The notes under the pieces were generated by a model, which worked only from the letters and a program-made list of their open reading frames with translations, did not search any database and had not been told where the DNA came from. This document shows, piece after piece, positions 11,163 through 23,193 of a stretch of DNA of 64,000 bases. The stretch spans positions 70,361,558-70,425,557 of the forward strand of contig NC_134825.1 of NCBI RefSeq assembly GCF_004210375.1. Reading direction: 5' to 3'. This DNA comes from Tachypleus tridentatus (lineage: Eukaryota; Arthropoda; Merostomata; Xiphosura; Limulidae). A program made the position numbers and the translations under genes. The number at the start of each line of letters is the position of its first letter. The stretch's first letter is position 1.

Positions 11163-11444
11163 TACTTTAACTTTATATTAGTTGTGATCGTCACATGACT
11201 TGATGATTTGGATGTACCAACGATTTGTACTTGGTATTACACGATATTTAAAACAAAAAGCAAAAGCAACTGTTAAGACTGATGGTATAAGTTATTGTGA
11301 ACATACTTATTTTGAAAATTGCTCACTCTTGCGGCATTTGAAAAATACCACTTTTATCTGTCTTTTAATTTACGCTTTGTGTAAAATTATTTTACAAGAC
11401 TATACAAGAACTGTCTGCACACAGCCATCCTTAATTTTGAGGTG

Positions 11445-11945
11445 ACAGACCACATCAAGGGTTACTGACGTTATTCACACTGCTTTCCTCATATACGAAC
11501 CAGATAACAACAGGGACTACCAACATTATTCAGACTACTTACCTCATACATGAACCAGACCACATCAGGGGTTCCCAATGTTATTCAGACTACTTATCTC
11601 ATACATGAACTAGACCACAGCAGGGGTTCCCAATGTTATTCAGACTACTTATCCCATACATGAACAAGGCCACATCAGGTGTTCCCAATGTTATTCAGAC
11701 TACTTACGTCATACATGAACAAAGCCACATCAGGTGTTCCCAATGTTATTCAGACTACTTACCTCATACATGAACAAAGCCACATCAGGTGTTCCCAATG
11801 TTATTCAGACTACTTACCTCATACATGAACAAAGCCACATCAGGGGTTCCCAATGTTATTCAGACTACTTTCCTCATACATGAACCAGACCACATCAGGG
11901 ATTACTAACGTTATTCAGACTATTTACTTCATACATGAACAATTT
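11445..11945. repeat. Minisatellite, 55 bp unit, about 9 copies
   Basis: Unit contains CAATGTTATTCAGACTACTT and CATACATGAAC, then CCACATCAGG. Successive CAATG positions at 11576, 11631 and 11686 give a 55 bp period. Copies vary at AGACC/AAGCC and GGGG/GTG. Confidence 0.93.
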
Positions 11946-11949
11946 GTTA

Positions 11950-13930
11950 TCACTTACTATAACTGCTTAAACTATCTAAACTTATACAATGTCTTTTCAT
12001 AGAAGAATATCCTGTAGCTTTCAAACATATCTAGTTTAACACAGAAACGTTATCAGAAAAAAATCAATGGTATTAAAACTATTAAAATATTTTCAGATCT
12101 TTTGTTTGGTTAAGGATCTTTGTCGTCTCTGTAGGAGCTATAGGTTGCTAATATGTTGAGAAACCATAAATTACCGTAATAACCACTTTTTACTCTATAT
12201 TCAGTATTGTTATACATATATACTAGAACACGTTCTGCCAAATCATTTTTAGCTATTAGTTCGGTACCTTTTCAAAACCAAGTTTCATTAGTAATTGTTC
12301 AAACCAATGTTGTAAACTCATAGACCGCTGGTAACAAAGGGTTGTAGCAATAAAACTAACGATAAAAAGGAAAATGACTTGAAAAATAAGACATCATTTA
12401 TTAAATAATTGTATTTTCAAGAGATGATAATTTTCTAACAAGTATAAAACTATCATTTAACAGGATTAGAAACATTCTAAATGATAAGTGCATTGTTTAC
12501 AGAGGAAACATCTTGAAGGTGGCAGATGTGAAGGTTAGAATATATTTTCTTTGTAAAATATACTAAATAAGTCTGATTTAATGCAAAAATATCAACTGAA
12601 AGTATTGATCAATATGATTTTAGTCTGTTGTTGATGTGTTGGCTGAACGATAAGTAATATGAATTGGAGCACTTAGAAAATTCAGTTGTTTTCAGATCAA
12701 ACTAAAATGTTCACATGCAAATGAAATTTTTTGTAAAGGGTGAAACTCACTGACAGAAGCTTATGCTTATGTTTTCATTGATTTTGTTGATATATGTTTA
12801 ATAATTTTAATTGACGTATAACATAAGCTTTGCGTGAAATTCACAAAAAACCTTCAGTTGACCTAAAAAACAATATAATTTAGAGACAAAAGATTTAACC
12901 AAAACAAGATATCAAAACAAAACAAGCGCATATCTACTATCTAGCGAAACCGCAGCCAAGGGAACGGGCTTGGAGAAATTAAAGAATAGATTAAGTAAAC
13001 GAAGATAACACTTGAGAAATAATCGCAACTACTTTAATATTTAACGAATTTGGTTTAAAATTATTGAAAATTCCCAATAATGTTTATCTTTTCTGAAAAT
13101 GAAAAGTGAAATCGAAGATGAAGTCGATTTCATGAAAGATAAGACCTAAAATACGCGAATTTTGACAGCAAAATTCGTTGAGTTTATTCTAATTCAAACT
13201 TGATGCAAGGTCTGGAGAAATGTCTGCACGGAACAAAAACAGGAGAAAGAATAATGTAATACCTAACTTTCAAATTGATGCAGGTGCATGATCCTAATAC
13301 AGTATCTCACATTTTTTAGATTACATGATTATGTCAATGACTATTTTATATAATACATAAGGAAGAGAGCCTTTAAATTATACCAACTTGTACAAGTGTC
13401 TCTGTCATCCCTTAAGATGGGCTTGCCCTCTCTAGTGAGTTGAAAAAAACAAGATCAAACTTATATGGGAAAATCAATGTTACATGCAGCTTTTACTTAA
13501 TAAACCAACCAACAGATATTTACGATCGTTTGGACTTCCGGTTTATGAAGATGTTATTAAAAACATGCAAATAACCTGCCATTAAATTAGAAACATAACC
13601 TGAATAAACATTACTACAGATATGCTCTGAACTAATCAGTAAAAAAAGAAAATATACTTTTTTACTGAATAAAAGTTGTTCGTTTTGTTTCTAGAACAAT
13701 GAGAACTGTTGAAACGAGTCTTAAACATTATTACGTTTGCGACGAACGAGTGTTATACATTATTACGTTTATGAGAAACGGGTGTTAAACGGTATTAAGT
13801 TTATGGAAAACGTTATTCACACGAATAACCTAATTAAACATAGAATTTACGTAACTTTAAATGAAGTGTTTACTAAAATCATATTGAAATATTTATAATT
13901 TATTCTTTTTTTCTAATTTACACCAAACAT
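11950..13930. other. AT-rich intergenic stretch, no gene seen
   Basis: About 2 kb upstream of the Optix gene without a frame over 60 codons or a recognised repeat. It could hold regulatory DNA, but no site can be named from sequence alone. Confidence 0.35.
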
Positions 13931-13936
13931 CTGAAA

Positions 13937-14155
13937 TCGATTATACTTAGGTAGCTGAAATCCGTTACGTTTAGATTAGCTTATGTTACATTATCTCATA
14001 TAGCTGAAATCCATTACGTTTAGATTAGCTTATGTTACCTCATTTCAAGTAGCTGAAATCCGTTACATTTAGATTAGCTTATGTTACATTATCTCATGTA
14101 GCTGGAATCCGTTATATTTAGATTAGCTTATGTTACATCATTTCAGACTACTGAG
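13937..14155. repeat. Minisatellite, 49 bp unit, about 4.4 copies
   Basis: Unit includes TAGCTGAAATCCGTTACGTT, then TAGATTAGCTTATGTTAC. TAGCTG recurs at about 13952, 14001, 14050 and 14099. Confidence 0.9.
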
Positions 14156-14324
14156 ATCCATCAACTCCTAATTTTAAAAGCTTTTTAACTATTTATAATA
14201 ACAATGTTTGTAAGTAATGTTAAATAAATTTTAATGGTTATAGAATCTGGGAAATTATTAGAGTTTTCGAGCTCTTTTATGACAAAAATGACAACCTATT
14301 AAACAACAAATCCTTTGTTTTTAA

Positions 14325-14366
14325 TAATGAAGACGCTAGTGTTCCAAGCTTACATATATTCTATAA
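14325..14366. repeat. 42 bp direct repeat, copy 1
   Basis: Contains ATGAAGACGCTAGTGTTCCA, then AGCTTACATATATTCTAT. The second copy lies at 18410-18451 with a single T/C difference. The flanks of the two copies do not match. Confidence 0.85.
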
Positions 14367-14780
14367 ATTCTAACTTTAAGTCTAATGCCTCCATTTCACT
14401 TGTGACACGTGCAATATACTGAACGCGGAAAGACCAATTTCAAGCAGCTGCTTTTGTCTCAGCTGGTTCGGTTTATACTTGAATTATGTTATAAAAGGAA
14501 GAGAATGGGTGTTAACTATTATGCATTATCCATATGAAAGTTTCGTTGTTCTTGATGTTAAAAAGGTTTGGGTTCTGTTTCGATTTTTATAATTTTACAT
14601 CGTTGTTACGTAATGCTGAATTTTCGCCGATATATTTTTGATGCAATTTTGTGAATTTATCTGTTATATATATTTATATATGTTCTTGCATAACTATTGT
14701 AGTAACAGGTTTGTTTCAATGTGATTGTATCGAATGCTGAAGTGAGATTCAGGTACGAATTAATCTAGCGAGCTTATATT

Positions 14781-14996
14781 ATGAGTGTTAATATCAGGAT
14801 TTTCGCACTTAATATCGATGAACCAATGAGGTTTAATATCCTTGATCTCGACTCTTCTAAATGTGAATTCCATGATCTTAACGTTTATCGCAACGAAGAA
14901 ATGTTTCGAGTCTTCACAGTTTTGAATGTAGTAAGTTTAAATCTCAAAAAACCATCCAACCAAATACTACCAAACGATCGGCAAAGTTATCGCTGA
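14781..14996 (+). CDS. Short ORF upstream of Optix, unknown
   Basis: A 71-codon frame beginning MSVNIRIFALNIDEP with no domain I recognise. A GTAAGT donor-like site falls inside it at about 14930. It may be chance, or part of an upstream untranslated exon of the Optix transcript. Confidence 0.15.
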   Translation: MSVNIRIFALNIDEPMRFNILDLDSSKCEFHDLNVYRNEEMFRVFTVLNVVSLNLKKPSNQILPNDRQSYR

Positions 14997-15077
14997 CGAA
15001 TAAGCTCATGTTGCTTGAAGTGAGAACGTCCCACTGTTCCGTTTAGCTCCGCCTATGAGAAATGCGAGATAAATCTG

Positions 15078-15084
15078 TATAAAA
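15078..15084 (+). promoter_or_regulatory. Candidate TATA box for Optix
   Basis: TATAAAA stands about 150 bp before the Optix start codon, and a CTCCGCC element lies about 30 bp upstream of it. A start site near 15105-15115 would give a 5' leader of about 120-130 nt. This rests on sequence only; many developmental genes lack a TATA box. Confidence 0.35.
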
Positions 15085-15235
15085 CACGAGGGAAATTGTT
15101 AGTGCTGCATACGACATATCTTATAATATGATAAACCTGAAGAAAATTACCACATTTTGGTCTATTTCTGTATTTAAAACATTTCAAAGCATTTCATTTA
15201 CTTGCGTATATTGGTAGATAACAAATGCGTCAAGT

Positions 15236-15873
15236 ATGGATTTCAGTTCTTTAGAAAACCTCCGAAGTTTTGTTTCTCGGGAAGCTAGTGAATACTGCTG
15301 GATGCTTCATCTTCCTAGGCTTAGCTTCAGCGTAGGACAGATGGTAGCGGTGTGCGAAGCTCTTGAAGAGAGCGGTGACGTTCGCAGACTAGCTCGTTTT
15401 CTTTGGTCGTTGCCAGTAGCCTACCCGCTTAGTGCTGAAACAGGCACGAATGAAGCTATACTTCGCGCCAGAGCGATAGTGGCCTTCCATTGCGGTAACT
15501 TCAGCGAGCTATACGGCATCCTTCAATGTCAACGATTCTCTAGAAAGTCCCATGCTAAGCTACAAAATTTGTGGGTCCAAGCACACTACCTTGAGGCCGA
15601 GAAAAAGCGGGGTAAGTACCTTGGTCCCGTCGATAAATATCGCGTGCGAAAAAAATTTCCATTTCCGCCTACCATCTGGGATGGGGAACAAAAAACGCAT
15701 TGTTTCAAAGAATGCGCTCGGAACTTACTACGTGAATGGTACATTAAGGATCCTTACCCTAACCCCGATAAGAAACGATACCTGGCTCAGGCTACAAGTC
15801 TAACCACTATTCAAGTGGGTAATTGGTTCAAGAATCGCCGACAGAGGGACCGAGCGGCTGCAGTAAAAAAAGG
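15236..15873 (+). CDS. Optix: Six3/6-class (Optix) SIX-homeodomain transcription factor, exon 1
   Basis: Nuclear DNA-binding regulator of anterior head, brain and eye development in animals. Residues about 30-145 form the SIX protein-interaction domain ([20 protein letters not shown], then [13 protein letters not shown]). Residues 150-209 are the homeodomain, with recognition helix [17 protein letters not shown] and Lys at position 50. The stretch [12 protein letters not shown] followed by [12 protein letters not shown] and DPYPNP is diagnostic for Six3/6 rather than Six1/2 or Six4/5. An in-frame TAG at 15215 sets the start at 15236. Unspliced, the frame would stop at 15877, right after AAAVKKG. 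Instead GG/GTAAGA at 15873/15874 is a strong donor (phase 2), at the place where I recall vertebrate SIX3/SIX6 being interrupted, just after AAAKNR. Several normally invariant positions differ (see findings), so this may be a diverged paralog. Confidence 0.95.
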
Positions 15874-15934
15874 GTAAGAACAGTTGAAGAACGAAACGCT
15901 GAGTATGTGATAAACTTTTAAACATGTGTTTGAG

Positions 15935-16215
15935 TTACCGACAAACAAACGTTGGTAACGGTTTTACTGAGAAATAAACACTTGTACTCATCGTGATGTT
16001 GTGATAAATCGTAATATTAATATCAAAGTGGTGATTTATTAAGAAACAAACACTGGTAATGTAGCTGTTGATTTAGCTAACTCGTAGGTAAACCTTGGTA
16101 GTCAAGGTAATGTTTTACCAAGAGAGAAGCACTGATAGCCTAGATGGTAATTTTAGTGCAAAACACTGGTAGTTTAGATGGTGTTTTACTGAGAGGTAAA
16201 CACCGATAGTTTAAA
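15935..16215. repeat. Degenerate minisatellite, ~40 bp unit (tract 1)
   Basis: Recurring GTTTTACTGAGAGGTAAACA and ACTGGTAGTTTAGATGGT variants at roughly 40 bp spacing, strongly diverged. Lies just inside the predicted intron. Confidence 0.65.
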
Positions 16216-16544
16216 GTAGTTCCAAAGCGTTTCATTTTCGCGTACCACTTTCTGTTTTTTGTTTTATTTTTTAAATTACAGACCCCAAACCAGGCTTAAT
16301 TTTAAAAAAATGATATAAACCATACTTTAAACACTTCCCAACTAATGCGATTCTAGCACGATTGAAGTATTGAAGGGCAGAAAATACCGGAGAGTCTATT
16401 CAAGTTGAAGTCTATAAGTGAGGAAAATAATACGTGTGTGTACATGGAAAGCTCAGCTAGAGCTTGTTACAAATTTTAAGATTTTTGTGTTAATTGTGTT
16501 GTGTACCATCGAGATTAACTCCACGTACCACAGTTTTGAAAATC

Positions 16545-16830
16545 TTTGACTTAGACAATGTTTCACTCGAAGATAATCACTGATAATTTAGACGATGTTT
16601 TACCATGATATAAATGCTGGTAGTTTACACGATGTTTAATTGAGATATAAAAACTGTAGTTTAGACAATATTCTAGTAAGAGACAAATGCTGGTAGTTTA
16701 GACGTGATTTTTACTAAAAGATAAACACTGGTAGGTCAGGTTGTATTTTACTAAGAGATAAACAGTTGTAGTTTGGACAGTGATTTTACCGAGAGGTAAA
16801 CGCTGATAATTTAAACGGCGTATTTCCAAA
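16545..16830. repeat. Degenerate minisatellite, ~40 bp unit (tract 2)
   Basis: Same unit family as 15935-16215 (GGTAGTTTAGACGATGTTT, GAGATAAACACTGGTAG). About 330 bp of unrelated sequence separates the two tracts, so an insertion probably split one array. Confidence 0.65.
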
Positions 16831-17263
16831 ACACTAATTCTTACCAATAACAGTATATCTGTAGAGTTCCTTATACTTAAATTATAGTTTTATCACTTCA
16901 GTTAAGTAAAAATAAATGGCAGTATAAAAAAATCTAATTTTCCTCAAGTTACCGTTTTAAAGGCAAGTAAAACGTATGCAAAACAACCAAATTAATACAG
17001 TGACTTAAATAAAAAAGTTAAAGCAGCGTTAGCTAGTGAATGATAGGTAATAAAGAAGAGACTATGGACTTACTACTTGGAGAAAATCATTGTAGTTAAA
17101 CACTTTGTATAGGCGTGGAGGAAACTGAATATAATGTTGAGTAATTTGGCAATTGTAGGCGATTGCGTCTCTAACCGGCTGCGAAAATGGAGTTACATAA
17201 CAAATGGACACACAACTCGTTTAGAATTGTCTTCTTTATCTTCATACTGTGCCACGGAGCGTC

Positions 17264-18095
17264 AATAAAGCTACTTTTGGTCTGGAAGTGTAGCATGCCA
17301 TGGAGAGACAATAAAATTAATTTTGGTCTGGAAGTATAGCATGCCATGGAGAGTCAATAAAATAATTTTGTCTGGATGTATAGCATACCATGAAGAGTCA
17401 ATAAAACTAATTTTGGTCTGGATGTATAGCATACCATGAAACAATAAACTAATTTTGGTCTGGATGTATAGCATGCCATGGAGAGTCAATAAAACTAATT
17501 TTGGTCTGGATGTATAGCATGCCATGAAGAGTCAATAAAACTAATTTTGGTCAATAAAAGTCAATAAAACTAATTTTGGTCTGGATGTATAGCATACCAT
17601 GGAGAGTCAATAAAACTAATTTTGGTCTGATGTATAGCATACCATGAAGAGCATAAAACCATTTTGGTCTGGATGTATAGTACCATGAAAGTCAATAAAA
17701 TTAATTTTGGTCTGGAAGTATAGCATGCCATGGAGAGTCAATAAAACTAATTTTGGTCTGGATGTATAGCATACCATGAAGAGTCAATAAAACTAATTTT
17801 GGTCTGGATGTATAGCATACCATGAAGAGTCAATAAAACTAATTTTGGTCTGGATGTATAGCATACCATGGAGAGTCAATAAAACTACTTTTTGGTCTGG
17901 AAGTACAGCATGCCATGGAGTGTCAATAAAACTACTTTTTGGTCTGGAAGTACAGCATGCCATGGAGTGTCAATAAAACTACTTTTTGGTCTGGAAGTAC
18001 AGCATGCCATGGAGTGTCAATAAAACTACTTTTGGCGTGGAAGCATAGCATGCCATGAAGTGTCAGTAAAACTAAGTTTGGTTTGGAAGGATAAT
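17264..18095. repeat. Minisatellite, 46 bp unit, about 18 copies
   Basis: Unit is TTTTGGTCTGGATGTATAGC then ATACCATGAAGAGTCAATAAAACTAA-like sequence. TCTGGAAG recurs 46 bp apart (17281, 17327). Later copies form a subfamily with ACTTTTTGGTCTGGAAGTAC. The array makes an open frame on the minus strand (17271-17525), which is a repeat artefact. Confidence 0.94.
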
Positions 18096-18409
18096 GAAGG
18101 TGGGCTATCAAATTTATTTATACGGTTAAACCATGTGTGTGTATGTGTGTGATTATTTTTTCTGAAAATTCATTTTCCAGTAGATCTGAGAATCACACAT
18201 AACTGTGTAAAAAAAGGCCAAGCCCTCTTAAGTAAATAACTAAACAAACCGCTCGCTTTTCTACAGACGATGTGTTTGCATATGATCTAATTTAACTGTG
18301 TAAAATGTTTCAAAGTTTTGAGCGAAAGAAAAATATTAATAAAGATGGTAGAATTAGACCTGATACAAACTGTAAGAGAGTTTGATATCAATAAAAGTTC
18401 CAAGACAGA

Positions 18410-18451
18410 AATAATGAAGACGCTAGTGTTCCAAGCTCACATATATTCTAT
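18410..18451. repeat. 42 bp direct repeat, copy 2
   Basis: Same sequence as 14325-14366 apart from one base, here within the predicted intron. Confidence 0.85.
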
Positions 18452-18499
18452 GATGGAGAAGTTGCTTCTTCTTTCATATTACAATAGGCCGGATTGCTA

Positions 18500-20210
18500 G
18501 TTGTTCTATACCGACAACCTTCCTCTCAACAAGTGTCTTTAGTATAGCTCTGTTTAAATAAACGACTACAATATAGTGTAATTTATCTGGAACACTCAAA
18601 TATTATTTAAGTTTATTGGTAAAACATGTTTTAGAGCTCTTTAGGACTATTTTCATTCTGATTATGGGATGGGCCTCATAAATTAAAATAACCTTTAAAG
18701 GAAAAAAAGCATGTCTTAGTTTCTGTTGATGATGGAAAGATGTTAAGAAATAGCTGGTATTTAATTCATGGTTTATGTTGAGACTTGGCTTTAAATTTCT
18801 CATTTGTAACGCCCTATTCTTTATTATCCAGTTTGTATTTTGTGTATAGATTTCCAGTTGTTTTGATGTCCGAAAGTAAGTGTAGTAAATTTTATAGAAT
18901 GTAAGCACTGTTTATATATATATTATCTTCTCAGAATTATCCGGAAACCTACCCCGTTGAACATGTGACATAGCCCTTCTAGCATGTTCTTGAGGATGAA
19001 ACACAATGACACGACAGACACATTTTGGGGGGAAATCTTAACAAACAGAAATACAGTGATTTTTTTTGGGGAATACACTGACTCAATAGGCATGAAGATT
19101 AGTAATGCTCAAAGTACGAAGAACGTCACGAATTATGTGATCTCGAGAAGGAATAGATGTTGTTAGATGAGTGGAAACTTTGATAAGTAAATCGGCTGTA
19201 TCGCTCAAGTATATACAATGTACGACGTTCTGTGTATGAAACTGTTCAATGATATCCCAGAATTTATCTAAGAACGTTTGCTGTTACAGTGGGATGAATG
19301 AAGGGTTTATAGGTTTCTTTAAGTACCATAAATCAGTTTTGTACCACACTCGCAGTGACTTTTTAGACCCAATATAACCACACTCTTAATTAGAACAGTA
19401 TGTGATGTCTGTGCAGCGTTCTCTCCAGTTATGTGGGTACCTTAGAAATGTATGTCATACCAGTGTTGCATGGGTGGTGGATATTTCAATGGAAACGCAT
19501 TGATAATATACATGAGGAATTTTCTAGAAACTAAATGCTGCTGATAATGTGACGACTATTTTCTTATTGCACCCACTAGTAGTTTTCTGGGAATTCATTA
19601 GAATATCAACAGCTGGGAGCGAATGTACTGTAATATATATTTTATGGTCGTGTACATGCGAATATTCATATATTATGTAAGACGTTTTCTAAAAACTGAA
19701 CACTGATAACATACCTGTATAATGTTATTGAAGCTAGTCCTTACTAGATAAACGTGGTGACTTTTCTAGGTAGCTGGTGACGTTTGGTATTATATCTGGT
19801 AAACGTTTAGTATGTAAACTACTAATTATTATATATGTGGAAAACGTTCTAGACTATGAAGTTCGACAGGATGGTGAATTTCGTATTCAAGCATTATGGA
19901 ACCATGAAAGTGTAGTATTTATATATACTTAATGCAATCACAAAAATATTACACAACAGCCAATTTAACAATATTCTCTTCGAACTTCAGATTACCAAGA
20001 AAAAAAATCTATTGTTAAATAATAGTGGGCTGTGCCATTCAGAAAGACGACATATTTTGTAGTTGTTTTACCTATCCTATAACATTAGCACTATATCGAG
20101 TCATAATCGCTTATGAAATCGTATTAACATAGTACGATCAGTTTAAAATGAAAATGAAACAAACATAGTCAAACAACGAAGTTATTAAGACAACGAAATA
20201 ATCTGTTTAC
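18500..20210. other. Intronic AT-rich stretch, no gene seen
   Basis: Short frames at 18603-18908 (-) and 18984-19166 (+) have no recognisable content. Loose internal repetition (variants of GTTTTCTAAAAACTGAACACT) between 19490 and 19870 suggests an old tandem repeat. Confidence 0.35.
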
Positions 20211-20213
20211 TTC

Positions 20214-21080
20214 TATTTTGTAATTTCATTCTTTATCTTTATCTGACATTTGTTTATTTACATTGTTAACGTATTATTATTTCAAATAACCAGAAATTTG
20301 AATTTAAAAGTTAATTAAATGTTAATATGTATTAAATTTATGATATTTACCAACAAGATTGATACACAGTTTTCTTCCTTAACACAAATATATTTTAATA
20401 TACAAACAAAAATATAATACAATTCATAATAACGGTTATTACTATTAGTTATTACAAATAATGATTTATTTCTAACACTTTTACAAACTTGTAGACAATA
20501 CTGAGCCTTGTATCCGGTATAGAACTGAATATTTTATCGTCGACCCTGATTCACGACGAGCAAATTCTTTGTAAGTTGATATTGTCACACTTCGCTTAAG
20601 TGAGGTGGTTCGGTTGACTTACAAGCTGACTTTTACCAATGAAGATATTTAACGTCCTCGTAGAAATACTAACGTTCGAAGTTAATAAGTTAATTCACTG
20701 AAGTTGAACGGTTTGTAATCTTTAAAACTATAAACGTTCCTGGTCAAATTCTGTAGTTCTCTGATTAATAGGCGTTAATTACAATTATAGCTTCGAAGAC
20801 CTATAGCACACTGATTGTAGCTGACCAATAATAATCTTCTGTTTCTTGCTTAGCTGATTTTCTACGAACCACGCGAATTTATCGATGTTTCAACAATGTT
20901 CTAGCGCGTTTTCGTAAAACAAATATTGTTGATCCTAGCTCTCAAGAATCTTTTACATATTTCGAGAAGAGGTGAGACTTTTACAATACACAGTCAATAA
21001 TATACGTCATATGCAATAAGAAAACTATACTGAAACAAGCGTTAGTATTAAAATAAACGTATAGCGGGAAATCCGTTACA
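20214..21080 (+). mobile_element. LTR-like dispersed repeat (family R), copy R1
   Basis: Starts TGTTTAC, runs through TTTCAAATAACCAGAAAT and TAATAACGGTTATTA, and ends AAATCCGTTACA. Matches R3 (38567-39710) over almost its whole length, and R2 and R4 in inverted orientation. TG...CA termini, ~0.8-0.9 kb length and lack of coding fit a solo LTR. Strand is arbitrary. Confidence 0.65.
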
Positions 21081-22174
21081 ACATACCTAAATTATCCATT
21101 TTATTATAGTGAACTTATTTTTGCTTTAAAAGTAAATTAACTAAACGAGATTAAAAATGGGTTTCTTTTGATACTTATAACTTCTTTTGCTCGAAATATT
21201 TTTTTTACCTTTAAGATATGTAGGGTAGATAAGTTTAGAGAAACAAAGAAAGAAATTGGAATTTTGCCTTACAGAAACAACATGTTCTTTCTAACAATCT
21301 CATGCCTGAAAATATAAACCATGGTTTAATCCTAGTTTGATTTGATGAGTACTATTTTTACATTATTATAATCACTGAGACTAACTGATTTGTTTTAAAA
21401 AAAAAATTCTGATGTACTGACGTCGACTGACGATAATTATTTGAATATTCTATGTTTTAGTTTGGTTGTTCTTCTCGATTCACATACAGTTGTAATAGTT
21501 TATTTTATACACGTATTTAACGCCATTAGTTTATTACTAAATTGATCGTGAATAACTTTCTGGTGAGAAAATTTTGTAGCATCGCATTAATATTTATATT
21601 TCCCATTTGGATATATATTTTCAGAGTAAACTTGTATTCAGTCAGGTCGATCATATGTTCGTTTTGTATCAGCACCTAAGATAGTTAGTTTCTGTTTGCT
21701 TATATTAAGTTTATAAAGTGGGGGAAACAACAAAGGTTGATTGGCTAAAAGTCTTGGTTTTCTAATTTATCTCATTATTTCGAAATGATCTGAGGATTAC
21801 TTGGAGAACTTCCAATGAAGTAGAGTCGCTTAGTCGTTGACTTCAGACTACATAACCAAACTCAAGATAGTGGACTTTTTATTTGTTAGGCAGTAAAACC
21901 ACACTAGAACTGCCAGAACAATGTATGTATCTTCTAAATTATGATTCAAAGTATAGCTAATAAGGAGAGACCACATTTATTATACCAACGCTTGTTGCTA
22001 TATAGTTTTCTTTTTTGCGTATTACAAATATTCTTGACTGTGTATTGCGCAGGTTTTGCCTATTCTCAAAACTTTTTTACAACAATTTTTTTTTTACGTA
22101 AACAACTTAGATTATTGATGCTAACCTTACTTTGGTGAAGGTTTTAGAGACTCGTGTGATTTATATAAAATGCG

Positions 22175-22770
22175 CCAACAAGGATAATATTATTGGACAG
22201 CTGCAGTTACTGTGTTATAGGCCTAGGAATTTATAATTGTGATTAACTCCTATTAATCAGAAAACTACAGAATTTGACCAGGGACATTTATAGTTTTTGT
22301 ACATTACAAACCGTTGAACTTCAGTGAATTACTTCGGACGTTAGTATTTCTATGAGGACGTTAAATATAACCATCGGTAAGAAGTGAACTTGTAAGCGGT
22401 GTGAAGCCAATCAAAACATGACAGCCAGTTAGCTGCATCGAGGTGTGACAGTATAAACTCATAATTAATATTCTCGTTGTGGAGCTGGATCGTCGATAAA
22501 ATATTGAGTTCTAGAAGTTTGTAAAACTGTTGTATATAGGTATTAGTAATAACCGTTATTATAAAATGTATTATTTTTTGTTTGTATATCAAAATATATT
22601 TGTGCTAAAACGTGTATCGGTCTTGTTGGCAAATACCATAAATTTAGTTCATATGAACATTTAATTAATCTCGAAATTCAAATTCAAATTTCCGGTTATT
22701 TGAAATAGCAGTATCAATCGTACGTAATACGATAAATCGGCAAGTCACCCGAAATAAATTTTAATACGTA
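22175..22770 (-). mobile_element. LTR-like dispersed repeat (family R), copy R2, inverted
   Basis: Reverse complement of R1 positions about 20280-20850. Examples are CTATTAATCAGAAAACTACAG against R1 CTGTAGTTCTCTGATTAATAG, and CCGGTTATTTGAAATAG at its right end. Truncated at the left. With R1 it forms an inverted pair inside the predicted Optix intron. Confidence 0.65.
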
Positions 22771-23193
22771 AAAAGGTGCAACGAATGAAGATAAATAATG
22801 GAATTATGATCCTGCTAACTAAAACAAATGTTTAAAGTTAGAAAAAAAAACGTATAACTCCTCAAAACTTTTTGTTAGTGTATTAGGAATTGCTTTCTAT
22901 GCAATACGGTTTGTTCACTTCATAGTTCAATATTATGGGGTTACTTTGCTTTCTCTGACTCACCATAAAGTACATATTGTACTTGTCAATATTAATTACA
23001 ACGTAATTACATAATCCGTTTTACAACATTACTATAGGGTTACCAACTCAACATGAATTACAGATAGTATACTTAAATACTTCTTATTATCCTGTTTCTC
23101 TCTTAGCAGCTCAACATAAAATTAAAATATCCAATATTTTAGTAGCTTCTTCTACATAAATGTTTTACTCCAACATTAATATCTGTTTTATAG

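Larger units (their letters stand above)
15874..23193 (+). other. Predicted Optix intron 1 (7.3 kb)
   Basis: Starts GTAAGA and ends TCTGTTTTATAG. It holds two degenerate minisatellite tracts, a long 46 bp minisatellite, the second 42 bp direct repeat and two inverted LTR-like repeats. The intron call depends on the exon 2 prediction. Confidence 0.55.

Noticed and set aside
15552-15803. 83-codon + frame inside Optix exon 1
   Set aside because: It overlaps the SIX/homeodomain coding frame in another phase and has no independent support.
17271-17525. Minus-strand 84-codon frame with repeated MLYIQTKIS-like units
   Set aside because: It is only the translation of the 46 bp minisatellite; since 46 is not a multiple of three the periodic look is accidental and breaks at unit-length changes.
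20214-22770. R1 and R2 as terminal inverted repeats of one large DNA transposon
   Set aside because: R3 exists alone as an insertion with both ends defined, and R2 is truncated, so two independent insertions are simpler.
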